Part shown: in pieces, positions 1 to 11,300 of the stretch | Position numbering within the stretch: the stretch's first letter is position 1 | Layout: every line of letters begins with the position of its first letter | Source of the DNA: Steinernema hermaphroditum | Taxonomy: Eukaryota > Nematoda > Chromadorea > Rhabditida > Steinernematidae | Assembly: GCA_030435675.1 (NCBI GenBank) | Contig: CM059621.1 | Location: 5,766,001 to 5,830,000, forward strand | DNA length: 64,000 bases | Reading direction: 5' to 3' | Notes under the pieces: generated by a model | What the model saw: the letters and a program-made list of their open reading frames with translations, nothing else | Told to the model about the DNA's origin: nothing | Databases searched by the model: none | Position numbers and translations under genes: made by a program

Positions 1-3000
1 GAACTCTTTGTCTGAGCAAGGCCCCTGCTGTCTCGAATTGAAAGTTTTGCAGGAAACTAAGATAGTCCACAGTAAATCCAACGGGAATAGGCGCGTTCGA
101 TCAGGCTCGTGCAGTTCTACAAGATCCAATCATAAAAATGCTATGGTACTTTGGAGCAGGAGGGTCAGACGCAGAACTCTTTGTCTGAGCAAGGCCCCTG
201 CTGTCTCGAATTGAAAGTTTTGCAGGAAACTAAGATAGTCCACAGTAAATCCAACGAGAATAGGCGCGTTCGATCAGGCTCGTGCAGTTCTATAAGATCC
301 AATCATAAAAATGCTATGGTACTTTGGAGCAGGAGGGTCAGATGCAGAACTCTTTGTCTGAGCAAGGCCCCTGCTGTCTCGAATTGAAAGTTTTGCAGGA
401 AACTAAGATAGTCCACAGTAAATCCAACGGGAATAGGCGCGTTCGATCAGGCTCGTGCAGTTCTACAAGATCCAATCATAAAAATGCTATGGTACTTTGG
501 AGCAGGAGGGTCAGATGCAGAACTCTTTGTATGAGCAAGGCCCCTGCTGTCTCGAATTGAAAGTTTTGCAGGAAACTAAGATAGTCCACAGTAAATCCAA
601 CGGGAATAGGCGCGTTCGATCAGGCTCGTGCAGTTCTACAAGATCCAATCATAAAAATGCTATGGTACTTTGGAGCAGGAGGGTCAGACGCAGAACTCTT
701 TGTCTGAGCAAGGCCCCTGCTGTCTCGAATTGAAAGTTTTGCAGGAAACTAAGATAGTCCAACACAATGCCAACGAGAATAGGCGCGTTCGATCAGGCTC
801 GTGCAGTTCTATAAGATCCAATCATAAAAATGCTATGGTACTTTGGAGCAGGAGGGTCAGATGTAGAACTCTTTGTATGAGCAAGGCCCCTGCTGTCTCG
901 AATTGAAAGTTTTGCAGGAAACTAAGATAGTCCACAGTAAATCCAACGGGAATAGGCGCGTTCGATCAGGCTCGTGCAGTTCTACAAGATCCAATCATAA
1001 AAATGCTATGGTACTTTGGAGCAGGAGGGTCAGACGCAGAACTCTTTGTCTGAGCAAGGCCCCTGCTGTCTCGAATTGAAAGTTTTGCAGGAAACTAAGA
1101 TAGTCCACAGTAAATCCAACGGGAATAGGCGCGTTCGATCAGGCTCGTGCAGTTCTACAAGATCCAATCATAAAAATGCTATGGTACTTTGGAGCAGGAG
1201 GGTCAGATGCAGAACTCTTTGTCTGAGCAAGGCCCCTGCTGTCTCGAATTGAAAGTTTTGCAGGAAACTAAGATAGTCCACAGTAAATCCAACGGGAATA
1301 GGCGCGTTCGATCAGGCTCGTGCAGTTCTACAAGATCCAATCATAAAAATGCTATGGTACTTTGGAGCAGGAGGGTCAGATGCAGAACTCTTTGTCTGAG
1401 CAAGGCCCCTGCTGTCTCGAATTGAAAGTTTTGCAGGAAACTAAGATAGTCCACAGTAAATCCAACGGGAATAGGCGCGTTCGATCAGGCTCGTGCAGTT
1501 CTACAAGATCCAATCATAAAAATGCTATGGTACTTTGGAGCAGGAGGGTCAGATGCAGAACTCTTTGTCTGAGCAAGGCCCCTGCTGTCTCGAATTGAAA
1601 GTTTTGCAGGAAACTAAGATAGTCCACAGTAAATCCAACGGGAATAGGCGCGTTCGATCAGGCTCGTGCAGTTCTACAAGATCCAATCATAAAAATGCTA
1701 TGGTACTTTGGAGCAGGAGGGTCAGATGCAGAACTCTTTGTCTGAGCAAGGCCCCTGCTGTCTCGAATTGAAAGTTTTGCAGGAAACTAAGATAGTCCAC
1801 AGTAAATCCAACGAGAATAGGCGCGTTCGATCAGGCTCGTGCAGTTCTATAAGATCCAATCATAAAAATGCTATGGTACTTTGGAGCAGGAGGGTCAGAT
1901 GTAGAACTCTTTGTATGAGCAAGGCCCCTGCTGTCTCGAATTGAAAGTTTTGCAGGAAACTAAGATAGTCCACAGTAAATCCAACGAGAATAGGCGCGTT
2001 CGATCAGGCTCGTGCAGTTCTACAAGATCCAATCATAAAAATGCTATGGTACTTTGGAGCAGGAGGGTCAGATGCAGAACTCTTTGTATGAGCAAGGCCC
2101 CTGCTGTCTCGAATTGAAAGTTTTGCAGGAAACTAAGATAGTCCACAGTAAATCCAACGGGAATAGGCGCGTTCGATCAGGCTCGTGCAGTTCTACAAGA
2201 TCCAATCATAAAAATGCTATGGTACTTTGGAGCAGGAGGGTCAGATGCAGAACTCTTTGTCTGAGCAAGGCCCCTGCTGTCTCGAATTGAAAGTTTTGCA
2301 GGAAACTAAGATAGTCCACAGTAAATCCAACGAGAATAGGCGCGTTCGATCAGGCTCGTGCAGTTCTATAAGATCCAATCATAAAAATGCTATGGTACTT
2401 TGGAGCAGGAGGGTCAGATGTAGAACTCTTTGTATGAGCAAGGCCCCTGCTGTCTCGAATTGAAAGTTTTGCAGGAAACTAAGATAGTCCACAGTAAATC
2501 CAACGGGAATAGGCGCGTTCGATCAGGCTCGTGCAGTTCTACAAGATCCAATCATAAAAATGCTATGGTACTTTGGAGCAGGAGGGTCAGATGCAGAACT
2601 CTTTGTCTGAGCAAGGCCCCTGCTGTCTCGAATTGAAAGTTTTGCAGGAAACTAAGATAGTCCACAGTAAATCCAACGGGAATAGGCGCGTTCGATCAGG
2701 CTCGTGCAGTTCTACAAGATCCAATCATAAAAATGCTATGGTACTTTGGAGCAGGAGGGTCAGATGCAGAACTCTTTGTATGAGCAAGGCCCCTGCTGTC
2801 TCGAATTGAAAGTTTTGCAGGAAACTAAGATAGTCCACAGTAAATCCAACGGGAATAGGCGCGTTCGATCAGGCTCGTGCAGTTCTACAAGATCCAATCA
2901 TAAAAATGATATGGTACTTTGGAGCAGGAGGGTCAGACGCAGAACTCTTTGTCTGAGCAAGGCCCCTGCTGTCTCGAATTGAAAGTTTTGCAGGAAACTA

Positions 3001-6000
3001 AGATAGTCCAACACAAATGCCAACGAGAATAGGCGCGTTCGATCAGGCTCGTGCAGTTCTATAAGATCCAATCATAAAAATGCTATGGTACTTTGGAGCA
3101 GGAGGGTCAGATGCAGAACTCTTTGTATGAGCAAGGCCCCTGCTGTCTCGAATTGAAAGTTTTGCAGGAAACTAAGATAGTCCACAGTAAATCCAACGGG
3201 AATAGGCGCGTTCGATCAGGCTCGTGCAGTTCTACAAGATCCAATCATAAAAATGCTATGGTACTTTGGAGCAGGAGGGTCAGATGCAGAACTCTTTGTC
3301 TGAGCAAGGCCCCTGCTGTCTCGAATTGAAAGTTTTGCAGGAAACTAAGATAGTCCACAGTAAATCCAACGGGAATAGGCGCGTTCGATCAGGCTCGTGC
3401 AGTTCTACAAGATCCAATCATAAAAATGCTATGGTACTTTGGAGCAGGAGGGTCAGATGCAGAACTCTTTGTATGAGCAAGGCCCCTGCTGTCTCGAATT
3501 GAAAGTTTTGCAGGAAACTAAGATAGTCCACAGTAAATCCAACGGGAATAGGCGCGTTCGATCAGGCTCGTGCAGTTCTACAAGATCCAATCATAAAAAT
3601 GCTATGGTACTTTGGAGCAGGAGGGTCAGATGCAGAACTCTTTGTATGAGCAAGGCCCCTGCTGTCTCGAATTGAAAGTTTTGCAGGAAACTAAGATAGT
3701 CCACAGTAAATCCAACGGGAATAGGCGCGTTCGATCAGGCTCGTGCAGTTCTACAAGATCCAATCATAAAAATGCTATGGTACTTTGGAGCAGGAGGGTC
3801 AGATGCAGAACTCTTTGTATGAGCAAGGCCCTTGCTGTCTCGAATTGAAAGTTTTGCAGGAAACTAAGATAGTCCACAGTAAATCCAACGAGAATAGGCG
3901 CGTTCGATCAGGCTCGTGCAGTTCTACAAGATCCAATCATAAAAATGCTATGGTACTTTGGAGCAGGAGGGTCAGATGTAGAACTCTTTGTATGAGCAAG
4001 GCCCCTGCTGTCTCGAATTGAAAGTTTTGCAGGAAACTAAGATAGTCCACAGTAAATCCAACGGGAATAGGCGCGTTCGATCAGGCTCGTGCAGTTCTAC
4101 AAGATCCAATCATAAAAATGCTATGGTACTTTGGAGCAGGAGGGTCAGATGCAGAACTCTTTGTCATGAGCAAGGCCCCTGCTGTCTCGAATTGAAAGTT
4201 TTGCAGGAAACTAAGATAGTCCACAGTAAATCCAACGGGAATAGGCGCGTTCGATCAGGCTCGTGCAGTTCTACAAGATCCAATCATAAAAATGCTATGG
4301 TACTTTGGAGCAGGAGGGTCAGATGCAGAACTCTTTGTCTGAGCAAGGCCCCTGCTGTCTCGAATTGAAAGTTTTGCAGGAAACTAAGATAGTCCACAGT
4401 AAATCCAACGAGAATAGGCGCGTTCGATCAGGCTCGTGCAGTTCTACAAGATCCAATCATAAAAATGCTATGGTACTTTGGAGCAGGAGGGTCAGATGTA
4501 GAACTCTTTGTATGAGCAAGGCCCCTGCTGTCTCGAATTGAAAGTTTTGCAGGAAACTAAGATAGTCCACAGTAAATCCAACGGGAATAGGCGCGTTCGA
4601 TCAGGCTCGTGCAGTTCTACAAGATCCAATCATAAAAATGCTATGGTACTTTGGAGCAGGAGGGTCAGATGCAGAACTCTTTGTCTGAGCAAGGCCCCTG
4701 CTGTCTCGAATTGAAAGTTTTGCAGGAAACTAAGATAGTCCACAGTAAATCCAACGGGAATAGGCGCGTTCGATCAGGCTCGTGCAGTTCTACAAGATCC
4801 AATCATAAAAATGCTATGGTACTTTGGAGCAGGAGGGTCAGATGCAGAACTCTTTGTATGAGCAAGGCCCCTGCTGTCTCGAATTGAAAGTTTTGCAGGA
4901 AACTAAGATAGTCCAACACAATGCCAACGAGAATAGGCGCGTTCGATCAGGCTCGTGCAGTTCTATAAGATCCAATCATAAAAATGCTATGGTACTTTGG
5001 AGCAGGAGGGTCAGATGTAGAACTCTTTGTATGAGCAAGGCCCTTGCTGTCTCGAATTGAAAGTTTTGCAGGAAACTAAGATAGTCCACAGTAAATCCAA
5101 CGGGAATAGGCGCGTTCGATCAGGCTCGTGCAGTTCTACAAGATCCAATCATAAAAATGCTATGGTACTTTGGAGCAGGAGGGTCAGACGCAGAACTCTT
5201 TGTCTGAGCAAGGCCCCTGCTGTCTCGAATTGAAAGTTTTGCAGGAAACTAAGATAGTCCACAGTAAATCCAACGGGAATAGGCGCGTTCGATCAGGCTC
5301 GTGCAGTTCTACAAGATCCAATCATAAAAATGCTATGGTACTTTGGAGCAGGAGGGTCAGATGCAGAACTCTTTGTATGAGCAAGGCCCCTGCTGTCTCG
5401 AATTGAAAGTTTTGCAGGAAACTAAGATAGTCCACAGTAAATCCAACGGGAATAGGCGCGTTCGATCAGGCTCGTGCAGTTCTACAAGATCCAATCATAA
5501 AAATGCTATGGTACTTTGGAGCAGGAGGGTCAGACGCAGAACTCTTTGTCTGAGCAAGGCCCCTGCTGTCTCGAATTGAAAGTTTTGCAGGAAACTAAGA
5601 TAGTCCACAGTAAATCCAACGAGAATAGGCGCGTTCGATCAGGCTCGTGCAGTTCTATAAGATCCAATCATAAAAATGCTATGGTACTTTGGAGCAGGAG
5701 GGTCAGATGTAGAACTCTTTGTATGAGCAAGGCCCCTGCTGTCTCGAATTGAAAGTTTTGCAGGAAACTAAGATAGTCCACAGTAAATCCAACGGGAATA
5801 GGCGCGTTCGATCAGGCTCGTGCAGTTCTACAAGATCCAATCATAAAAATGCTATGGTACTTTGGAGCAGGAGGGTCAGACGCAGAACTCTTTGTCTGAG
5901 CAAGGCCCCTGCTGTCTCGAATTGAAAGTTTTGCAGGAAACTAAGATAGTCCACAGTAAATCCAACGGGAATAGGCGCGTTCGATCAGGCTCGTGCAGTT

Positions 6001-6207
6001 CTACAAGATCCAATCATAAAAATGCTATGGTACTTTGGAGCAGGAGGGTCAGATGCAGAACTCTTTGTATGAGCAAGGCCCCTGCTGTCTCGAATTGAAA
6101 GTTTTGCAGGAAACTAAGATAGTCCAACACAATGCCAACGGGAATAGGCGCGTTCGATCAGGCTCGTGCAGTTCTATAAGATCCAATCATAAAAATGCTA
6201 TGGTACT
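1..6207. repeat. Block 1: homogeneous type A monomers
   Basis: About 36 copies, nearly all exactly 173 bp, carry CAGTAAATCC after GATAGTCCA. Variation is limited to a few recurring two-state sites: GACGCAG/GATGCAG/GATGTAG, TTTGTCTGAG/TTTGTATGAG, CGGGAATA/CGAGAATA and CTACAAG/CTATAAG. GATGTAG usually follows a CTATAAG core in the same stretch, so markers travel in short linked runs. Q cassettes (CAACACAATGCC) occur near 757, 4912 and 6125, and a version one base longer lies near 3009. A 174-bp copy at 4131-4304 reads TTTGTCATGAGC, which looks like a hybrid of the CTGAGC and ATGAGC forms. There are no genes. Confidence 0.93.
151..323. repeat. Representative full-length 173-bp monomer
   Basis: This copy serves as the reference unit. 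It starts at TTGGAGCAGG and contains, in order: the variable GACGCAG/GATGCAG and TTTGTCTGAGC/TTTGTATGAGC segment; the conserved CTGTCTCGAATTGAAAG; a short dyad AGTTT-TGCAGG-AAACT at unit positions 66-81; the variable segment after GATAGTCC at 88-111; a CpG-rich conserved core GGCGCGTTCGATCAGGCTCG at 113-132; GTTCTATAAGATCC (usually GTTCTACAAGATCC); CAATCATAAAAA; and the junction TGCTATGGTACT at 162-173. The AAATCC plus CGAGAATA plus CTATAAG combination marks this copy as a mosaic of subtype markers. Confidence 0.95.
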
Positions 6208-7422
6208 TTGGAGCAGGAGGGTCAGATGCAGAACTCTTTGTATGAGCAAGGGCCCTGCTGTCTCGAATTGAAAGTTTTGCAGGAAACTAAGATAGTCCAC
6301 AGTAAATCCAACGGGAATAGGCGCGTTCGATCAGGCTCGTGCAGTTCTACAAGATCCAATCATAAAAATGCTATGGTACTTTGGAGCAGGAGGGTCAGAC
6401 GCAGAACTCTTTGTCTGAGCAAGGCCCTATGCTGTCTCGAATTGAAAGTTTTGCAGGAAACTAAGATAGTCCACAGTAAACCCAACGGGAATAGGCGCGT
6501 TCGATCAGGCTCGTGCAGTTCTACAAGATCCAATCATAAAAATGCTATGGTACTTTGGAGCAGGAGGGTCAGATGCAGAACTCTTTGTATGAGCAAGGCC
6601 CCTGCTGTCTCGAATTGAAAGTTTTGCAGGAAACTAAGATAGTCCACAGTAAATCCAACGGGAATAGGCGCGTTCGATCAGGCTCGTGCAGTTCTACAAG
6701 ATCCAATCATAAAAATGCTATGGTACTTTGGAGCAGGAGGGTCAGATGCAGAACTCTTTGTATGAGCAAGGGCCCTGGCTGTCTCGAATTGAAAGTTTTG
6801 CAGGAAACTAAGATAGTCCACATCAATGCCAACGAGAGTAGGCGCGTTCGATCAGGCTCGTGCAGTTCTATAAGATCCAATCATAAAAATGCTATGGTAC
6901 TTTGGAGCAGGAGGGTCAGATGCAGAGCTTTTTGTATGAGCAAGGCCCCTGCTGTCTCGAATTGAAAGTTTTGCAGGAAACTAAGATAGTCCACAGTAAA
7001 TCCCAACGGGGCTAGGCGCGTTCGATCAGGCTCGTGCAGTTCTACAAGATCCAATCATAAAAATGCTATGGTACTTTGGAGCAGGAGGGTCAGACGCAGA
7101 GCTTTTTGTCTAGGCAAGGGCCCTGCTGTCTCGAGTTGAAAGTTTTGCTGGAAGCCAAGATAGTCCACAGTAAATCCAACGGGAGTAGGCGCGTTCGATC
7201 AGGCTCGTGCAGTTCTACAAGATCCAATCATAAAAATGCTATGGTACTTTGGAGCAGGAGGGTCAGATGCAGAACTCTTTGTATGAACAAGGCCCTATCT
7301 GTCTCGAATTGAAAGTTTTGCAGGAAACTAAGATAGTCCACAGTAAATCCCAACGGGAATAGGCGCGTTCGATCAGGCTCGTGCAGTTCTACAACATCCA
7401 ATCATAAAAATGCTATGGTACT

Positions 7423-7601
7423 TTGGAGCAGGAGGGTCAGATGCAGAGCTTTTGGTATGAGCAAGGGCCCTGACTGTCTCGAATTAGCAGAAAGTTTTGC
7501 AGGAAACTAAGATAGTCCACAGTAATCCCAACGGGAGCCAGGCGCGTTCGATCAGGCTCGTGCAGTTCTACAAGATCCACTCATAAAAATGCTATGGTAC
7601 T
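7423..7601. repeat. 179-bp monomer with internal insertions
   Basis: The distance between successive TTGGAGC anchors is 179 bp rather than 173. A 4-bp insertion, AGCA, sits at about 7486-7489, turning GAATTGAAAG into GAATTAGCAGAAAG. The core entry reads GGGAGCCAGGCGCG instead of GGGAATAGGCGCG. The copy is otherwise collinear with its neighbours. Confidence 0.85.
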
Positions 7602-8124
7602 TTGGAGCAGGAGGGTCAGATGCAGAACTCTTTGTATGAACAAGGCCCTATCTGTCTCGAATTGAAAGTTTTGCAGGAAACTAAGATAGTCCACAGTAAT
7701 CCCAACGGGAATAGGCGCGTTCGATCAGGCTCGTGCAGTTCTACAAGATCCACTCATCAAAATGCTATGGTACTTTGGAGCAGGAGGGTCAGATGCAGAG
7801 CTGTTGGTATGAGCAAGGGCCCTGACTGTCTCGAATTGAAAGTTTTGCTGGAAACCAAGATAGTCCGCAGGAAATCCAACGGGAGTAGGCGCGTTCGATC
7901 AGGCTCGTGCAGTTCTACAAGATCTAATCATAAAAATGATATGGTACTTTGGAGCAGGAGGGTCAGATGCAGAGCTTTTTGGTATGAGCAAGGGCCCTGA
8001 CTGTCTCGAATTGAAAGTTTTGCAGGAAACTAAGATAGTCCACAGTAATTCCCAACGGGAATAGGCGCGTTCGATCAGGCTCGTGCAGTTCTACAAGATC
8101 CAATCATAAAAATGATATGGTACT

Positions 8125-8300
8125 TTGGAGCAGGAGGGGTCAGATGCAGGACTGTTGGTATGAGCAAGGGCCCTGACTGTCTCGGGTGGGGTTGGTTGCA
8201 GGAAACTAAGATAGTCCACAGTAAATCCCAACGGGAATAGGCGCGTTCGATCAGGCTCGTGCAGTTCTACAAGATCCAATCATAAAAATGCAATGGTACT
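8125..8300. repeat. 176-bp monomer with G-rich substituted patch
   Basis: At 8184-8197 the usual AATTGAAAGTTTTGC is replaced by GGTGGGGTTGGTTGC. The length is unchanged but about nine bases differ, almost all to G or from purine runs to GT. The change also destroys the AGTTT/AAACT dyad. Shorter changes of the same kind occur nearby at 8711-8715 (GGTGG) and about 9578-9584 (CCAGGTG). The flanks of each patch match the consensus. Confidence 0.85.
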
Positions 8301-11300
8301 TTGGAGCAGGAGGGTCAGATGCAGAGCTTTTTGAGCATGGGCAAAGGGCCCTGCTGTCTCGAATTGAAAGTTTTGCAGGAAACTAAGATAGTCCACAGTA
8401 ATCCCAACGGGAATAGGCGCGTTCGATCAGGCTCGTGCAGTTCTACAAGATCCAATCATAAAAATGATATGGTACTTTGGAGCAGGAGGGTCAGATGCAG
8501 AGCTTTTGGTATGAGCAAGGGCCCTGACTGTCTCGAATTGAAAGTTTTGCAGGAAACTAAGATAGTCCACAGTAATCCCAACGGGAATAGGCGCGTTCGA
8601 TCAGGCTCGTGCAGTTCTACAAGATCCAATCATAAAAATGCCATGGTACTTTGGAGCAGGAAGAGGTCAGATGCGGAACTCTTTGTATGAACAAGGCCCT
8701 ATCTGTCTCGGGTGGAAAGTTTTGCAGGAAACTAAGATAGTCCACAGTAATCCCAACGGGAATAGGCGCGTTCGATCAGGCTCGTGCAGTTCTACAAGAT
8801 CCACTCATAAAAATGCTATGGTACTTTGGAGCAGGAGGGTCAGATGCAGAGCTCTTTGGTATAAGCAAGGGCCCTGACTGTCTCGAATTGAAAGTTTTGC
8901 AGGAAGCTAAGATAGTCCACAGTAAATCCCAACGGGAATAGGCGCGTTCGATCAGGCTCGTGCAGTTCTACAAGATCCACTCATAAAAATGCCATGGTAC
9001 TTTGGAGCAGGAGGGTCAGATGCGGAACTCTTTGTATGAACAAGGCCCTATCTGTCTCGAATTGAAAGTTTTGCAGGAAACTAAGATAGTCCGCAGGAAA
9101 TCCAACGAGAGTAGGCGCGTTCGATCAGGCTCGTGCAGTTCTACAAGATCCAATCATAAAAATGATATGGTACTTTGGAGCAGGAGGGTCAGATGCAGAG
9201 CTTTTGGTATGAGCAAGGGCCCTGCTGTCTCGAATTGAAAGTTTTGCAGGAAACTAAGATAGTCCACAGTAATCCCAACGGGAATAGGCGCGTTCGATCA
9301 GGCTCGTGCAGTTCTACAAGATCCACTCATAAAAATGCCATGGTACTTTGGAGCAGGAGGGTCAGATGCGGAACTCTTTGCTTGAACAAGGCCCTATCTG
9401 TCTCGAATTGAAAGTTTTGCAGGAAACTAAGATAGTCCACAGTAATCCCAACGGGAATAGGCGCGTTCGATCAGGCTCGTGCGGTTCACACAAGATCTAA
9501 TCATAAAATGATATGGTACTTTGGAGCAGGAGGGTCAGATGCAGAGCTTTTGGTATGAGCAAGGGCCCTGACTGTCTCCAGGTGAAAGTTTTGCAGGAAA
9601 CTAAGATAGTCCACAGTAATCCCAACGGGAATAGGCGCGTTCGATCAGGCTCGTGCAGTTCTACAAGATCCACTCATAAAAATGCCATGGTACTTTGGAG
9701 CAGGAGGGTCAGATGCAGGAACTCTTTGGTATGAACAAGGCCCTATCTGTCTCGAATTGAAAGTTTTGCGGGAAACTAAGATAGTCCACAGTAATCCCAA
9801 CGGGAGTAGGCGCGTTCGATCAGGCTCGTGCAGTTCTACAAGATCCAATCATAAAAATGCTATGGTACTTTGGAGCAGGAGGGTCAGATGCAGAACTCTT
9901 TGTATGAACAAGGCCCTATCTGTCTCGAATTGAAAGTTTTGCAGGAAACTAAGATAGTCCACAGTAGTCCCAACGGGAATAGGCGCGTTCGATCAGGCTC
10001 GTGCAGTTCAACAAGATCCAATCATAAAAATTATATGGTACTTGGAGCAGGAGGGTCAGATGCAGAACTCTTTGCTATGATCAAGGGCCCCTTCTGTCTC
10101 GAATTGAAAGTTTTGCAGGAAACTAAGATAGTCCACAGTAATCCCAACGGGAATAGGCGCGTTCGATCAGGCTCGTGCAGTTCTACAAGATCCAATCATA
10201 AAAATGCTATGGTACTTTGGAGCAGGAGGGTCAGATGCAGAACTCTTTGTATGAACAAGGCCCTACCTGTCTCGAATTGAAAGTTTTGCAGGAAACTAAG
10301 ATAGTCCACAGTAATCCCAACGGGAATAGGCGCGTTCGATCAGGCTCGTGCAGTTCTACAAGATCCAATCATAAAAATGCTATGGTACTTTGGAGCAGGA
10401 GGGTCAGATGCAGAACTCTTTGCTTGAACAAGGCCCTATCTGTCTCGAATTGAAAGTTTTGCAGGAAACTAAGATAGTCCACAGTAATCCCAACGGGAAT
10501 AGGCGCGTTCGATCAGGCTCGTGCAGTTCTACAAGATCCAATCATAAAAATGCTATGGTACTTTGGAGCAGGAGGGTCAGATGCAGAACTCTTTGGTTGA
10601 GCAAGGCCCTATCTGTCTCGAATTGAAAGTTTTGCAGGAAACTAAGATAGTCCACAGTAAATCCCAACGAGAATAGGCGCGTTCGATCAGGCTCGTGCAG
10701 TTCTACAAGATCCAATCATAAAAATGCTATGGTACTTTGGAGCAGGAGGGTCAGATGCAGAGCTCTTTGGTATGAGCAAGGGCCCTGCTGTCTCGAATTG
10801 AAAGTTTTGCAGGAAACTAAGATAGTCCACAGTAATCCCAACGGGAATAGGCGCGTTCGATCAGGCTCGTGCAGTTCTACAAGATCCAATCATAAAAATG
10901 CTATGGTACTTTGGAGCAGGAGGGTCAGATGCAGAACTCTTTGTATGAGCAAGGGCCATGCTGTCTCGAATTGAAAGTTTTGCAGGAAACTAAGATAGTC
11001 CACAGTAATCCCAACGGGAATAGGCGCGTTCGATCAGGCTCGTGCAGTTCTACAAGATCAAATCATAAAAATGCTATGGTACTTTGGAGCAGGAGGGTCA
11101 GATGCAGAGCTCTTTGGTATGAGCAAGGCCCTGTCTGTCTCGAATTGAAAGTTTTGCAGGAAACTAAGATAGTCCACAGTAATCCCAACGGGAATAGGCG
11201 CGTTCGATCAGGCTCGTGCAGTTCTACAAGATCCAATCATAAAAATGCTATGGTACTTTGGAGCAGGAGGGTCAGATGCAGAGCTCTTTGGTATGAGCAA

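Noticed and set aside
240..262. CENP-B box
   Set aside because: CGGG is present in CCAACGGGAA, but the required upstream TTCG and A at fixed spacing are absent in all subtypes.
263..285. Possible RNA polymerase III B box, GTTCGATCA, in the CpG-rich core
   Set aside because: It matches the GWTCRANNC consensus at all but the last base. However, I find no convincing A box at the right distance upstream and no T-run terminator downstream on the same strand, so a tRNA- or SINE-derived gene is not supported.
262..330. Faint resemblance to 5S rRNA landmarks in the same order (CGATCA, then GATCC-ATCA, then TACT-GGA-GGGT)
   Set aside because: The matches are short, the spacing between the last two is far too small, and the rest does not align by eye. 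A covariance-model search with the 5S rRNA family would settle it; no significant hit is expected.
1..6207. CRISPR-like array (regular repeats with variable segments)
   Set aside because: The 173-bp unit is conserved over nearly its whole length. The variable segment takes only a few shared states and is not made of unique spacers. There are no cas genes.
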